Assembly (NCBI GenBank): GCA_963677355.2 | Contig: CAXXXQ010000002.1 | Location: 62,001 to 126,000 of the forward strand | Direction: 5' to 3' | DNA length: 64,000 bases | Source: Thiomicrorhabdus sp963677355 | GTDB lineage: Bacteria; Pseudomonadota; Gammaproteobacteria; Thiomicrospirales; Thiomicrospiraceae | Shown here: piece by piece, positions 25,173-34,363 of the stretch | Layout of the letters: each line of letters opens with the position of its first letter | Numbering within the stretch: position 1 is the first letter of the stretch | Made by a program: the position numbers and the translations under genes | Notes under the pieces: generated by a model | The model's database searches: none | What the model saw: only the letters and a program-made list of their open reading frames with translations | Told to the model about the DNA's origin: nothing

Positions 25173-26996
25173 ATGTGTGGTATTTGTGGTGAAATTTATT
25201 GGGACGGTCAGACGGCTGCAAAACAACGTTTGCAACCGATGTTGGATGCAATGCTGCGCAGAGGTCCCGATGATGAAGGCATTTGGCTTCAGGATCGAAT
25301 CGGACTTGGGCATCGACGTTTGTCCATCATTGACCTCAGTAGCGGCGGCCACCAGCCGATGCATGATGATGCGTTCAGCCTCGTGTTTAATGGCTGTATC
25401 TACAACTATGAACAACTGAAAGAAGAGTTGATTGAACTAGGCCATAGTTTTAAATCCCACTCCGATACTGAAGTGATTATTAAAGCGTATCGCCAGTGGG
25501 GCATGGATTGTGTCACTCGTTTTGAGGGTATGTTTGCCTTTGCAATTTGGGATGACGAGCAGCAACAGCTATTAATGGCTCGTGACCGTATGGGCATCAA
25601 ACCGCTTTATTACGCGCCAGTGAAAGGTGGGGTGCGTTTTGCCTCTAATACACAAGCCTTATTGACGGCTGACGACATTGATACGTCAATCGATCCGGTC
25701 GGTTTGCATCACCAGCTGACTCTGCATGCCGTTATCCCGGCTCCGCACACGATTTTAAAAGGTATTAAAAAACTTGAACCGGGTCATTGGCTGATTGTCG
25801 ATCCGGATGGACAGATGTATAAAAAACGCTTTTGGCATCTTGAAGCAAAACAGCCGGAAAGCTTGCATGGTCAGCCTGCACCAAAAACAGAGCAAGAGTG
25901 GATTGATGCGGTTCATGAAGCGCTACGTGAATCGGTACATAAACGTTTAACGGCTTCGGATGTGCCGGTCGGGGTTCTGTTGTCCGGCGGCTTGGATTCC
26001 AGTCTGGTGGTGGCTATGCTTGCCGAAGCCGGTGTGAAGAATATCAAAACTTTCTCTATCGGCTTTGAAGATGCACCGGAAGAGAAAGGCAATGAATTCG
26101 AGTTCTCGGATTTAGTGGTTGAGCGTTATCAAACCGATCATCAGAAATACTTGATTTCCAATGAAGAGGTGTTGCCACGATTGCATGAGGCGATTGACGC
26201 CATGTCTGAACCGATGGTGGGGCAGGATGCGGTGGCTTTTTATCTGTTGTCGGAGAAGGTCTCTCAGGACGTCAAAGTGGTGATGTCCGGTCAGGGTGCA
26301 GATGAGGTGTTTGGCGGTTATTTCTGGTATGCCAAAATGGCCGAAGCCGGAAAAAATATCGATCCGAATGATCCGCAACAAGCTGTGGACGCTTTTGCGC
26401 CTTATTATTTTGACCGCTCACATCAAGAGTGGTTGGAAGTGATTAATCCGCAATACCATGTTAAGGATGTTACTTCCGAGTATGTCGGCGAGCGATTGAC
26501 GGAAGAGGGGGCGGATAGCTTCTTGGATCAGGTGTTACGCTTTGATGTCACCACGTTGATTGTCGATGATCCTGTGAAACGGGTAGATAATATGACCATG
26601 GCTTGGGGCTTGGAAGCCCGAGTACCGTTTTTGGATCATAAGTTGGTGGAAGTGGCGATGGCTGCGCCGGATAGTTTGAAATTAAAAAATGACGGCAAGC
26701 ATATTCTTAAAGAGATCGGTAGAGGCATTGTGCCGGACGAGATCATCGATCGACCTAAGGTCGCTTTCCCTATGCCGGCCTTAAAGTATGTGCGCGGCGA
26801 GTTTTTTGAATATATGAAGTCACTATTAACCTCTCCTCAAGCGAAAGCACGAGGCATATTTAATCAGGATAAATTGCAAGCGTTGATCGCTAATCCGGAA
26901 GCGCCGGAAGCTTTCACCGCGATTCAGGGTAGTAAACTGTGGCATGCGGCGCTGTTGGAGTTCTGGTTGCAAAAGCATGTTGATAAGACACTATAA
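25173..26996 (+). CDS. glutamine-dependent amidotransferase, asparagine synthetase family (NAGGN type?)
   Basis: A 607-residue enzyme with an N-terminal glutaminase domain (catalytic Cys2 in MCGICGE, so ATG 25173 is the start) and a C-terminal synthetase domain with the PP-loop VLLSGGLDSSLVVAM. LVFNGCIYNYEQL, and MSEPMVGQDAVAFYLLSE followed by GQGADEVFGGYFWY, resemble the N-acetylglutaminylglutamine amide (NAGGN) amidotransferases more than AsnB, which has FNGEIYNH. NAGGN is an osmoprotectant. The usual partner (the ngg ligase) is not adjacent, so the assignment to NAGGN rather than asparagine synthesis is tentative. Confidence 0.85.
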   Translation: MCGICGEIYWDGQTAAKQRLQPMLDAMLRRGPDDEGIWLQDRIGLGHRRLSIIDLSSGGHQPMHDDAFSLVFNGCIYNYEQLKEELIELGHSFKSHSDTEVIIKAYRQWGMDCVTRFEGMFAFAIWDDEQQQLLMARDRMGIKPLYYAPVKGGVRFASNTQALLTADDIDTSIDPVGLHHQLTLHAVIPAPHTILKGIKKLEPGHWLIVDPDGQMYKKRFWHLEAKQPESLHGQPAPKTEQEWIDAVHEALRESVHKRLTASDVPVGVLLSGGLDSSLVVAMLAEAGVKNIKTFSIGFEDAPEEKGNEFEFSDLVVERYQTDHQKYLISNEEVLPRLHEAIDAMSEPMVGQDAVAFYLLSEKVSQDVKVVMSGQGADEVFGGYFWYAKMAEAGKNIDPNDPQQAVDAFAPYYFDRSHQEWLEVINPQYHVKDVTSEYVGERLTEEGADSFLDQVLRFDVTTLIVDDPVKRVDNMTMAWGLEARVPFLDHKLVEVAMAAPDSLKLKNDGKHILKEIGRGIVPDEIIDRPKVAFPMPALKYVRGEFFEYMKSLLTSPQAKARGIFNQDKLQALIANPEAPEAFTAIQGSKLWHAALLEFWLQKHVDKTL

Positions 26997-27072
26997 ATAA
27001 AACCGTATGGACAAATAAATATAACCTAGTAAAATACTCAAGATTTTAAATTTATCAGTAAGGACGTCTAAG

Positions 27073-27441
27073 ATGGAAAACCAAGATTCAATTGACCCGG
27101 TGGAAAAAGAAACTTTGGAGCGTATTCACAGCCAAGTAACGAATAATCCTGTGGTTCTGTATATGAAAGGGACTCCACAAATGCCTTCTTGCGGTTTTTC
27201 AAGCCGAGCTGCACAAGCGTTGGCCGATACTGGAGAAAAATTTGCCTTTGTAAATATTTTGGCGGATGCGACTATTTTCGAACATCTACCGAAATATCAG
27301 GATTGGCCGACTTTCCCGCAGCTGTACATTGATGGCGAGCTTCAAGGTGGCTGTGATATTACGCTTGAACTTGCGGAATCTGGTGAGTTGAAGAAGATGA
27401 TGGCCGAAGCCAATGCCAAGCATGAGGCTCAAAACGCATAA
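27073..27441 (+). CDS. grxD: monothiol glutaredoxin
   Basis: Monothiol glutaredoxin of the Grx4 family that binds and transfers [2Fe-2S] clusters. The CGFS motif is in TPQMPSCGFSSRAAQAL; the glutathione-binding WPTFPQLYIDGELQGGCDI block follows. 122 residues, slightly longer than E. coli GrxD at both ends. ATG 27073 follows AAGGACG. A strong terminator shared with rnt lies after it. It may matter for Fe-S trafficking because the isc genes here are depleted. Confidence 0.95.
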   Translation: MENQDSIDPVEKETLERIHSQVTNNPVVLYMKGTPQMPSCGFSSRAAQALADTGEKFAFVNILADATIFEHLPKYQDWPTFPQLYIDGELQGGCDITLELAESGELKKMMAEANAKHEAQNA

Positions 27442-27470
27442 TTATTCGTTGATGATTATGAGTTAGTTAA

Positions 27471-27502
27471 GCCCTCTTGAAGTGATTCAAGAGGGCTTTT
27501 TT
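27471..27502. terminator. terminator between grxD and rnt
   Basis: Stem GCCCTCTTGAA / TTCAAGAGGGC followed by TTTTTT; placed to end both convergent genes. Confidence 0.9.
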
Positions 27503-28121
27503 ATTCCTCTTCGGGAAGAAATATAGGCCATTGATTAACGATCTTGCAGAACAGATCCGCGGTTTTTTCCGTGTCATAAACCGCTGAATGCGCTTGATTA
27601 TTATCCCACTCCATTCCGGCGGCGATCGCGGCTTTAGCCAAGACCGTTTGTCCGTAAGCCAAGCCGGCGAGTGAAACTGTGTCGAAGGTGCTGAATTTGT
27701 GGAAAGGACATTTCAAATTGTGGCGTTCAGCCGCTTCCAGAACAAAATTCAAATCAAAAAAGGCGTTATGTCCTACCAGAATCGCTCGGGTACAACCGGT
27801 CTCTTTGAGTTTTTTATTAATCGGTTCGAATAATTCGATTAAAGCTTGTTTTTCCGGGATGGCTTCTCTGAACGGATGGAAAGGGTCGTCCATACCGATA
27901 AACTTCAGGGCGCTTTCTTCGATATTGGCTCCGGCAAATGGCAAGATGTTGCGGTCGTAAGTTTGATCTCTTAAAAGTTGGCCGTCGTGATCCATCTTTA
28001 AAGTGACCACGGCCATCTCTAATAACGCATCGGTTTTGGCGTTGAAACCGGCGGTTTCAACATCGACGACGACTGGCATAAAACCACGAAATCGATCTTT
28101 AATGTGAGTCACTTGGCTCAT
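27501..28121 (-). CDS. rnt: ribonuclease T
   Basis: DEDDh exoribonuclease that trims the 3' ends of tRNA, 5S and 23S rRNA. The exonuclease motifs are VVDVETAGFN (Exo I), VGHNAFFDLNF (Exo II) and HSAVYDTEKTADL (Exo III with the catalytic histidine). 206 residues, normal length. It is convergent with grxD, as in many gammaproteobacteria. Confidence 0.95.
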   Translation of the reverse strand: MSQVTHIKDRFRGFMPVVVDVETAGFNAKTDALLEMAVVTLKMDHDGQLLRDQTYDRNILPFAGANIEESALKFIGMDDPFHPFREAIPEKQALIELFEPINKKLKETGCTRAILVGHNAFFDLNFVLEAAERHNLKCPFHKFSTFDTVSLAGLAYGQTVLAKAAIAAGMEWDNNQAHSAVYDTEKTADLFCKIVNQWPIFLPEEE

Positions 28122-28143
28122 GGGTAAAACGCTTTAGCTGTGA

Positions 28144-29432
28144 TTACAGCGGTTTGACAAGTACTTTGGATTGTCGTTGAAAATTGTAAAGAGATTGTTT
28201 TGCTTCCGGCAAGGCACTGATGTCCGTTAATTCAAACCCATGCTCAATAAACCAGTGATGGGTGTGAGTCGTCAACAGAAACAGCTGCTTGGCTTGTACG
28301 GAGTGGGCCTTATTTTCTATCGCTTTGAGTAGCTCCGTTCCGAGCTCCTGGCCTTGGTATTCCGGGTGTACGGCTAAACAGGCCAGTTCATAGGCGCTAT
28401 CCGAAATGTGATACAGCGCAGCGCAGCCGATAATCGTCTGGTCACGTTCAATGACTATGAAGTTGTTGATCTCCAGCTCCAAGCGTTCGCGTGAACGTTT
28501 GACGAGAACGCCCTCTTTTTCCAAAGGCGAGATTAAACCGAGAATGCCGCCCACATCGTCGATAGTGGCAGGACGTAGTTGGTGATAACGGTCACTGAAA
28601 ATCAACGTTCCGGAGCCGTCTCGGCTGAAAAGTTCCAGCAATAGAGCGCTAGGATTCTGTTCGTCAATCAGGTGGATTCGCTTAACTGTATGAGTGGTTT
28701 TAGCAATTTGTGACAGCAACTGTGCCTGCTGGTCGTTATGAGGTTGTTGCATGGTTTCATGTAGCTGCGGCACGCTCAGTTGTTTAGGCAGGTTCTCGAG
28801 TTGTTTGGCAGAAGCATAGATCATGAGTTTGTCGGCTTGAATGGCGCTGGCCAGTTCACAGGCTTGTTCAAGGGTGTTTAGATTAAAGACTTCGCCGGTC
28901 AAAGAGTAGGCGATGGGTGTTAACAGCGCGACTTGTCCTGAGTTCAAACAGTCTGAAATGGCTTGGTGATGAATTTTGCGCAAGATACCGGTGTGTTGGA
29001 AATCAATACCTTCAATAACCCCTTTAGGTTGGGCAATGACCCAGTTACCGGAAATAATGGTCGGCGGATTTGGGTGTTGACAGGTGGCTTGGCTAAACAG
29101 GGCTTCAAGCTGGCTTCTTAGCAATCCGATGGTTTTTTGGAATGTTTCGATCTGCTCGGTGCTGGTAATACGAAACTGTTGGTGAAATTTCGTCTCGAAA
29201 CCGGCTTTCGAAAAAGCTTGGTCAAGCTGAGTGGAAGCACCCATCGCAAGCACAATTTTCAACCCGAGGTTATGTAACAGCCGCGATGTCTTGAGAGAGT
29301 TCTGCTACCGATTGTGAGGACGCCAGAAAAGTCTCCTGAAATATAGATGACACAGGTCTTTCCTCGATGCTGTTCGATATAGCGTGAGGATTGTCTTAAA
29401 GTATTAATAAAATCTAATTCAGATTGCTGCAT
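28144..29432 (-). pseudogene. argA: N-acetylglutamate synthase ArgA, two frameshifts near the 5' end
   Basis: The C-terminal 370 codons are intact: amino-acid-kinase-like domain from KIVLAMGASTQLDQAF, then a GNAT domain with LAVHPEYQGQELGTELL. Upstream, the expected N-terminus (QQSELDFINTLRQSSRYIEQ ... VIYISGDFS) starts at ATG 29432 but lies in a different frame. Single extra bases near 29323 and near 29274 would have to be removed to read DFS-ASSQSVAELSQDIAAV-HNLGLKIVLAMG as one protein. The surviving open frame has only a TTG (29262) inside the conserved core. The bifunctional argJ at 10 kb could compensate. Sequencing error is the main alternative. Confidence 0.72.
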
Positions 29433-29543
29433 GAATGTGCGAAAATACCAGTCATAATTTTTGTAAGTATAACAGTCTAAAAGCCAAAGTCTAAGCGGCT
29501 TTATACAGACTTGTCCTGAAAAGGATATTTAAAGGAGTTTTTG

Positions 29544-31403
29544 ATGCCTCAATATCGTTCCAAAACCAGTACTCACGGAAGAAATATGGCGGGTGCTCGT
29601 GCTTTATGGCGTGCTACCGGTATGACAACTGAAGATTTTGGGAAGCCGATTATCGCAATTGCCAATTCGTTCACTCAGTTTGTACCGGGACATGTCCATT
29701 TGAAAGATATGGGGCAGATGGTCGCTAAGGTCATTGAGGAACATGGCGGCGTAGCTAAAGAGTTTAACACCATTGCGGTGGATGACGGGATTGCGATGGG
29801 GCATGACGGTATGCTGTATTCTCTGCCTTCCCGTGATTTGATTGCCGACTCGGTCGAGTATATGTGTAATGCCCACTGTGCGGATGCCTTGGTGTGTATC
29901 TCAAACTGTGACAAGATTACTCCGGGAATGATGATGGCGGCGATGCGCCTTAATATTCCGACCATTTTTGTGACCGGTGGGCCAATGGAATCCGGTAAAA
30001 CCGTGTTAGGCGGCGAAGGTATTAAGCTGGACCTGGTTGATGCCATGGTCATGGCTGCGGATGACTCCTGTTCTGACGGTGATGTAGATGAAGTGGAGCG
30101 TTCGGCTTGTCCGACTTGCGGTTCGTGTTCCGGTATGTTCACCGCTAACTCAATGAACTGTCTGGCAGAAGCTTTAGGTATTGCTTTGCCTGGTAACGGG
30201 ACAACCTTGGCGACCCATGCAGATCGTAAAAACCTGTTTATTGAAGCGGGTCGTCGTATTGTGGAAATCGCTAAGCAGTATTATGAAAAAGATGATGAAT
30301 CTGTGCTGCCGCGTTCGATCGCAACTTATGAAGCATTCCAGAATGCGATGGCTTTAGATGTGGCGATGGGCGGCTCAACGAATACCGTGTTGCATTTATT
30401 GGCCATTGCTCATGAAGCAAAAGTCGAGTTTACTATGCAGGATATGGATGATATTTCACGTCGAGTTCCTTGTCTGGTAAAAGTGGCACCTAACTCAAAA
30501 ACCTATCATATGGAAGATGTACATCGTGCCGGTGGAATCATGCGTATCCTTGGTGAGTTGGATCGAGGTGGTTTGATCAACCGCGATGTACATACTGTGC
30601 ATGCTTCTTCAATGGGGGCTGCACTGGATTTATGGGATATCTCTCGTACTGATAATGAAGCGATTCATACTTTCTTTAGAGCGGCACCCGGCAATATTAG
30701 AACTACCGAAGCATTCAGCCAGGATAAACGCTGGAAAGAGGTCGATATCGACGATGAAAACGGTTGTATCCGTTCTCTGGAGCACGCTTATACGCAAGAC
30801 GGTGGTCTAGCTGTGTTAAGAGGGAATATCGCTCAGGACGGTTGTATCGTCAAAACTGCCGGTGTAGACGAGTCTATTTTTAAATTTACCGGTAAAGCAA
30901 GAATTTACGAGAGCCAAGATGCGGCAGTAGCCGGTATTCTTGGTGATGAAGTGCAAGCGGGCGATGTGGTGCTGATCCGTTATGAAGGACCGAAAGGTGG
31001 GCCGGGAATGCAGGAGATGTTGTATCCGACCAGTTACCTAAAATCGAAAGGTTTGGGTAAAGAGTGTGCGCTGCTGACTGATGGTCGTTTCTCTGGTGGT
31101 ACTTCTGGTTTGTCCATTGGGCATTGTTCACCAGAAGCAGCAGAAGGTGGAAATATCGGTTTGATTAAAGAAGGGGATATTATCGAAATTGATATTCCTA
31201 ATCGCTCTATCAACGCCAAAGTTTCCGAAGAAGAGTTTGAGCAACGTCGTCACGAAATGGAAGAAAAGGGTGCTTCGCATGCCTGGAAACCTGAACTGCC
31301 AAGAGAGCGTCGCGTAAGTGCAGCTTTGCGTGCTTATGGCGCCATGACCACAAGTGCAGCGTTTGGTGCTGTGCGTAATGTTGAACAGATTGAACGTAAA
31401 TAA
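29544..31403 (+). CDS. ilvD: dihydroxy-acid dehydratase
   Basis: Fe-S dehydratase of valine/isoleucine synthesis, converting dihydroxy acids to 2-oxo acids. Cluster cysteines lie in SNCDKITPGMMM and CPTCGSCSGMFTANSMNC. GRFSGGTSGLSIGHCSPEAAEGG near the C-terminus is a family signature. 619 residues, the long form. The ATG at 29544 follows GGAG by six bases; a TTG three bases before it is in frame. The TerB-like gene follows after 17 bases. Confidence 0.97.
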   Translation: MPQYRSKTSTHGRNMAGARALWRATGMTTEDFGKPIIAIANSFTQFVPGHVHLKDMGQMVAKVIEEHGGVAKEFNTIAVDDGIAMGHDGMLYSLPSRDLIADSVEYMCNAHCADALVCISNCDKITPGMMMAAMRLNIPTIFVTGGPMESGKTVLGGEGIKLDLVDAMVMAADDSCSDGDVDEVERSACPTCGSCSGMFTANSMNCLAEALGIALPGNGTTLATHADRKNLFIEAGRRIVEIAKQYYEKDDESVLPRSIATYEAFQNAMALDVAMGGSTNTVLHLLAIAHEAKVEFTMQDMDDISRRVPCLVKVAPNSKTYHMEDVHRAGGIMRILGELDRGGLINRDVHTVHASSMGAALDLWDISRTDNEAIHTFFRAAPGNIRTTEAFSQDKRWKEVDIDDENGCIRSLEHAYTQDGGLAVLRGNIAQDGCIVKTAGVDESIFKFTGKARIYESQDAAVAGILGDEVQAGDVVLIRYEGPKGGPGMQEMLYPTSYLKSKGLGKECALLTDGRFSGGTSGLSIGHCSPEAAEGGNIGLIKEGDIIEIDIPNRSINAKVSEEEFEQRRHEMEEKGASHAWKPELPRERRVSAALRAYGAMTTSAAFGAVRNVEQIERK

Positions 31404-31420
31404 TTTATGGAGAATAAAAT

Positions 31421-31822
31421 ATGTTTGCGGATAAGTTAACTCAAGCACAGCGTCAGGTCGTTTTTGACCTGGCTGCAAACCTGGCAGCAGTGGATAATGA
31501 TGTATCCGATGAAGAGGTACAGTATCTGAAAGATTTTAGCGCAGCTTACGGTATTGATTTCAATTTAGACAAATCAGGTATCAATATTGATGATTTGATT
31601 GTTCAATTGGATACCAAGGTCTCTAGAATTATTACGCTTCAAGAACTGGTTAAGCTTTCATACAAGGACGGCCATTTTGGTGAAGAAGAGCAGGATAAGG
31701 TGTTCCTTATCGCCCAAAAAATGGGGCTTAATGATCCTGAGTTAATGATGCGAATCGAGAACTGGGTACGCCAAGGGTTTGATTGGATCTACGAAGGTGA
31801 GCAAATGTTAGAGTTGGGCTAA
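31421..31822 (+). CDS. TerB-like helical protein
   Basis: A 133-residue all-helical protein with two repeated acidic motifs: AANLAAVDNDVSDEEVQYL near residue 17 and KLSYKDGHFGEEEQDKVFLIA near residue 86. This D-G/D-x-x-x-x-E-E repeat is characteristic of the tellurite-resistance TerB / DjlA-N domain family, which may bind metal ions. It directly follows ilvD (17 bases) and probably shares its transcript. A specific function is not known. Confidence 0.75.
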   Translation: MFADKLTQAQRQVVFDLAANLAAVDNDVSDEEVQYLKDFSAAYGIDFNLDKSGINIDDLIVQLDTKVSRIITLQELVKLSYKDGHFGEEEQDKVFLIAQKMGLNDPELMMRIENWVRQGFDWIYEGEQMLELG

Positions 31823-31848
31823 CTAAAGCGTCCAAGCTGATGGATCTA

Positions 31849-31875
31849 AAAAGGCCGGTATTTACCGGCTTTTTT
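31849..31875 (+). terminator. terminator after the ilvD-terB-like unit
   Basis: Stem GCCGGTA / TACCGGC followed by TTTTTT, 27 bases after the stop of the TerB-like gene. Confidence 0.85.
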
Positions 31876-31950
31876 ATGTCTATGGAAAATAGAGGAGTCA
31901 TATGAGTAATGTATTTACTTTGTAATTAAATAGGCGTTTTGATAGGTATA

Positions 31951-31984
31951 AAAAAACCCGGTAAAAACCGGGTTTTGTTTTTTT
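31951..31984 (-). terminator. terminator after soxA
   Basis: Stem ACCCGGT / ACCGGGT flanked by A-runs and T-runs on both sides, so it can work in both directions; it lies 15 bases beyond the soxA stop. Confidence 0.85.
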
Positions 31985-31999
31985 AGAATAATGCTTAGA

Positions 32000-32830
32000 T
32001 TATTCGCGGTAACCAGGACCGTTGATTTCCAAACCGTTTGAAACGTAAGCTTGGAAGAACTCTAGGTTACTGTATTCAGTACCTTGAGCTTTCATAGGTT
32101 TAGCACGCATGTTTTTGTTACAACCATCATAACGACGGTGTAGCGTACCTAGAGCCTGCCATTTTGCACGGAACACAGGGAAGTGTGTTGTATGACCTAG
32201 GTTTGGTGACAAAATGTTAGAACGTGCTTTACGTCCAGAGTTATAAGTGTGACATTTAGCACATGACAGACCTAGCTGACCACGTGGCTGAATGTAGAAA
32301 TCACGACCAGCCTCGTAAGCTTTACGAGCACCTTCGCTTTCAATTTTGACATCGATCTTTTGGCCGCGAGCATTGTATGCAAGATAAGCGCTGATTTGAG
32401 CTAGAGTACCTTTTTTCCATTTAAGTGGTTTTAGGCCAGCATCTGTACGACATTTATTAATGTCTCCTTCAAGCGTTACAACTTTTTGAGTTGCTTCGTC
32501 AAAGAAAGGGTATTTAACGCGAATCTTAGATACGTCAGAACCGAAGCACTTTTCATAAACAGCTTGGTCTTTATTCCACGCTGCTTCACCAGCATCGATG
32601 GCATCTAAATATGGAGGGAATTCTTCTGCTGCTTCCCATTGAGCAAATTTATCGGCATCATAGATGTATGCGCCGTTAATGTATTCTTCAGGTGCAATGT
32701 TTGGGCTTTTTGCTTTGAAGAAATCAACGATTTGTTGACGATCCGTTTCTGGATCAACAGCCAATGCCGATGTTGAAGCGGCACCTACTGTCACACCTAA
32801 TGATAGGGCGATAAGTAGTGACTTTTTCAT
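32000..32830 (-). CDS. soxA: SoxA, c-type cytochrome subunit of SoxAX
   Basis: Periplasmic cytochrome that, with SoxX, attaches thiosulfate to the SoxY carrier by an oxidative thiol bond. A signal peptide (SLLIALSLGVTVGAASTSALA) is followed by a single haem motif CAKCH near residue 190. The N-terminal haem site of dihaem SoxA is missing: two cysteines (EKCFG and NKCRT) stand where it would be, as in monohaem SoxA. The C-terminal RRYDGCNKN carries the cysteine expected to be the persulfide haem ligand. 276 residues. Last gene of soxXYZA; a hairpin separates it from soxZ. soxB and soxCD are not in the window. Confidence 0.95.
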   Translation of the reverse strand: MKKSLLIALSLGVTVGAASTSALAVDPETDRQQIVDFFKAKSPNIAPEEYINGAYIYDADKFAQWEAAEEFPPYLDAIDAGEAAWNKDQAVYEKCFGSDVSKIRVKYPFFDEATQKVVTLEGDINKCRTDAGLKPLKWKKGTLAQISAYLAYNARGQKIDVKIESEGARKAYEAGRDFYIQPRGQLGLSCAKCHTYNSGRKARSNILSPNLGHTTHFPVFRAKWQALGTLHRRYDGCNKNMRAKPMKAQGTEYSNLEFFQAYVSNGLEINGPGYRE

Positions 32831-32886
32831 TCCTAATCCTCCGTCCGAGAGCTCTGTATTTCTTTATTATTGTTTTATATAAGTTT

Positions 32887-32910
32887 GAATACCCGATTAC
32901 TCGGGTATTC
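32887..32910 (-). promoter_or_regulatory. hairpin between soxZ and soxA
   Basis: GAATACCCGA / TCGGGTATTC stem with a short loop and no T-run, between the soxZ stop and soxA start. It fits an mRNA processing or stabilising element that would alter the ratio of SoxYZ to SoxA, rather than a terminator. Confidence 0.6.
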
Positions 32911-32927
32911 ATGGTACTGACTATCAA

Positions 32928-33239
32928 TTATTTAAGTTTGATAGACTGTGTACCTTTATCACCAGTGTTGTCAGTTAGAGAAACTGTAACTTCGTCACCA
33001 GAGTTAGCGTTAACTTTAACCGCCATGTATGGGTTAGCTGAAACTGCACCAGACCACTGAGCATCAACAGCTTTAGTTCCGTTTACTGAAACTTCAACCA
33101 TGTCGATGTACTTAGCTGGATATGGCTTACCAGTTTTTTTGTTCATACGAGCACCAGATTCCATTGGGTGCTTGATTAGCGCTTTAACTTCAGCTACGCC
33201 ACCTTTTGATTTACCACGCATTCTGATTTTGATAGACAT
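32928..33239 (-). CDS. soxZ: SoxZ, sulfur carrier subunit
   Basis: Partner of SoxY in the SoxYZ carrier complex in the periplasm. An immunoglobulin-like beta protein of 103 residues without its own signal peptide (it travels with SoxY). Typical blocks are IKIRMRGKSKGGVAEVKALIKHPMESG and NTGDKGTQSIKLK. Codons are strongly biased to T- and A-ending forms, as in soxY, suggesting high expression. Gap of 58 bases from soxY. Confidence 0.96.
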   Translation of the reverse strand: MSIKIRMRGKSKGGVAEVKALIKHPMESGARMNKKTGKPYPAKYIDMVEVSVNGTKAVDAQWSGAVSANPYMAVKVNANSGDEVTVSLTDNTGDKGTQSIKLK

Positions 33240-33297
33240 GTTATTATCCTTTTATTTAACTATATTCGTTGTTGAAATTAAGTAATCTCAGTGGGGA

Positions 33298-33765
33298 TTA
33301 ACCACCACAACCACCGATTGTTACTTTAACTTCTTGCTGAGCTTTCATTAGCTTACCGCCAGCTTTAACAACAGCAATAACATCCATAGTTTGACCCATT
33401 TTGATACGTGTAGAAACGTAACCTTGAGCACCAGCGCCGAATGTGTATTCACAAACCATAGGCATTGGGTTTTTGCTTGCAAGGATAGAGATAGACTCAA
33501 CACCAGAGATACCAGAAGCATCAACAGTTACAGGTGTAACCGCACCGTTTTCTGCGATAGCAGGTGCTTTAAGTTTGATGTCACCAGAATCTGCAGCACC
33601 AGCTGAACCATATACAGCTGTTAGAGCGTCATCAGTAGTTTTAGCGTCGAATGCTTTTTTGTTCCAAGCTGCTAAAACAGTGTTAGGTGTTAGTAGACCA
33701 GCGTTAACAGCTACAGCTGCAGCACCAGTTGCTAGAGTACCTTTTAGGAAAGATCTACGTTTCAT
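33298..33765 (-). CDS. soxY: SoxY, sulfur carrier subunit
   Basis: Carries sulfur intermediates of thiosulfate oxidation on the cysteine of its C-terminal GGCGG swinging arm; the protein ends KVTIGGCGG as expected. It starts MKRRSFLKGTLATGAAAVAV, a twin-arginine-type signal (RRSFLK), fitting Tat export of the folded SoxYZ pair. 155 residues. Second gene of the soxXYZA operon; biased codon use suggests high expression. Confidence 0.97.
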   Translation of the reverse strand: MKRRSFLKGTLATGAAAVAVNAGLLTPNTVLAAWNKKAFDAKTTDDALTAVYGSAGAADSGDIKLKAPAIAENGAVTPVTVDASGISGVESISILASKNPMPMVCEYTFGAGAQGYVSTRIKMGQTMDVIAVVKAGGKLMKAQQEVKVTIGGCGG

Positions 33766-33802
33766 AAGGTTTTAAACTCCCGGTTAGGTTTTTATTAAAA
33801 AA

Positions 33803-34180
33803 TTATAGAGTATAAATGTAATCAACAATTTTGCTGATTTCGTCATCAGACAAAATGCCGTTTCCACCAAAGGCTGGCATCATGCTGTTAGGAATCTCAG
33901 TTCCAGGTTTACCCCATACTTTGTCGTAAAGCTTTTGCTTATCTGGGTAACGAAGCTTCATGGCTATCAAAGCAGGTCCGATATTACCAGGCATGGTACC
34001 TTCACCAGCCATATGGCATGCTAGACAATTGCCTTTTGAACGGCTATAGGCTAGCTTCTTTCCTTCTTCAACAGTCGATGCTGCTTTTTCAGCGGCCTGT
34101 ACAGTTGTAACAGGGGCTGAGACTACCGCAGTTGAAATGGCTAAAGCAGTCAACAGTTGCTTCATTTTAGAATTCATCAT
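33803..34180 (-). CDS. soxX: SoxX, c-type cytochrome subunit of SoxAX
   Basis: Monohaem cytochrome that accepts electrons in the SoxAX reaction. Signal peptide from about residue 5 (KQLLTALAISTAVVSAPVTT), haem motif CLACH in GNCLACHMAGEG, and a distal methionine in SMMPAFGGNG. The open frame runs to 34249, but the ATG at 34180 has a perfect AGGAGG site six bases upstream, giving about 125 residues. First gene of the soxXYZA operon. Confidence 0.95.
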   Translation of the reverse strand: MMNSKMKQLLTALAISTAVVSAPVTTVQAAEKAASTVEEGKKLAYSRSKGNCLACHMAGEGTMPGNIGPALIAMKLRYPDKQKLYDKVWGKPGTEIPNSMMPAFGGNGILSDDEISKIVDYIYTL

Positions 34181-34363
34181 TCTTCTCCTCCTAAAGTGTC
34201 TTTCGACGTTCCCATTATATGTTGGGATTTTATTTTTGAACAAAAGCATTTGCTCTTTGACGTGTAAGCTTACTCAGTTACCGTACAAACGCAAGGCTTT
34301 TAGTTATCTAATTCGATAGTAATATTTAATCAATGTTAAACAAATTTTTATGACGGTCATAAA

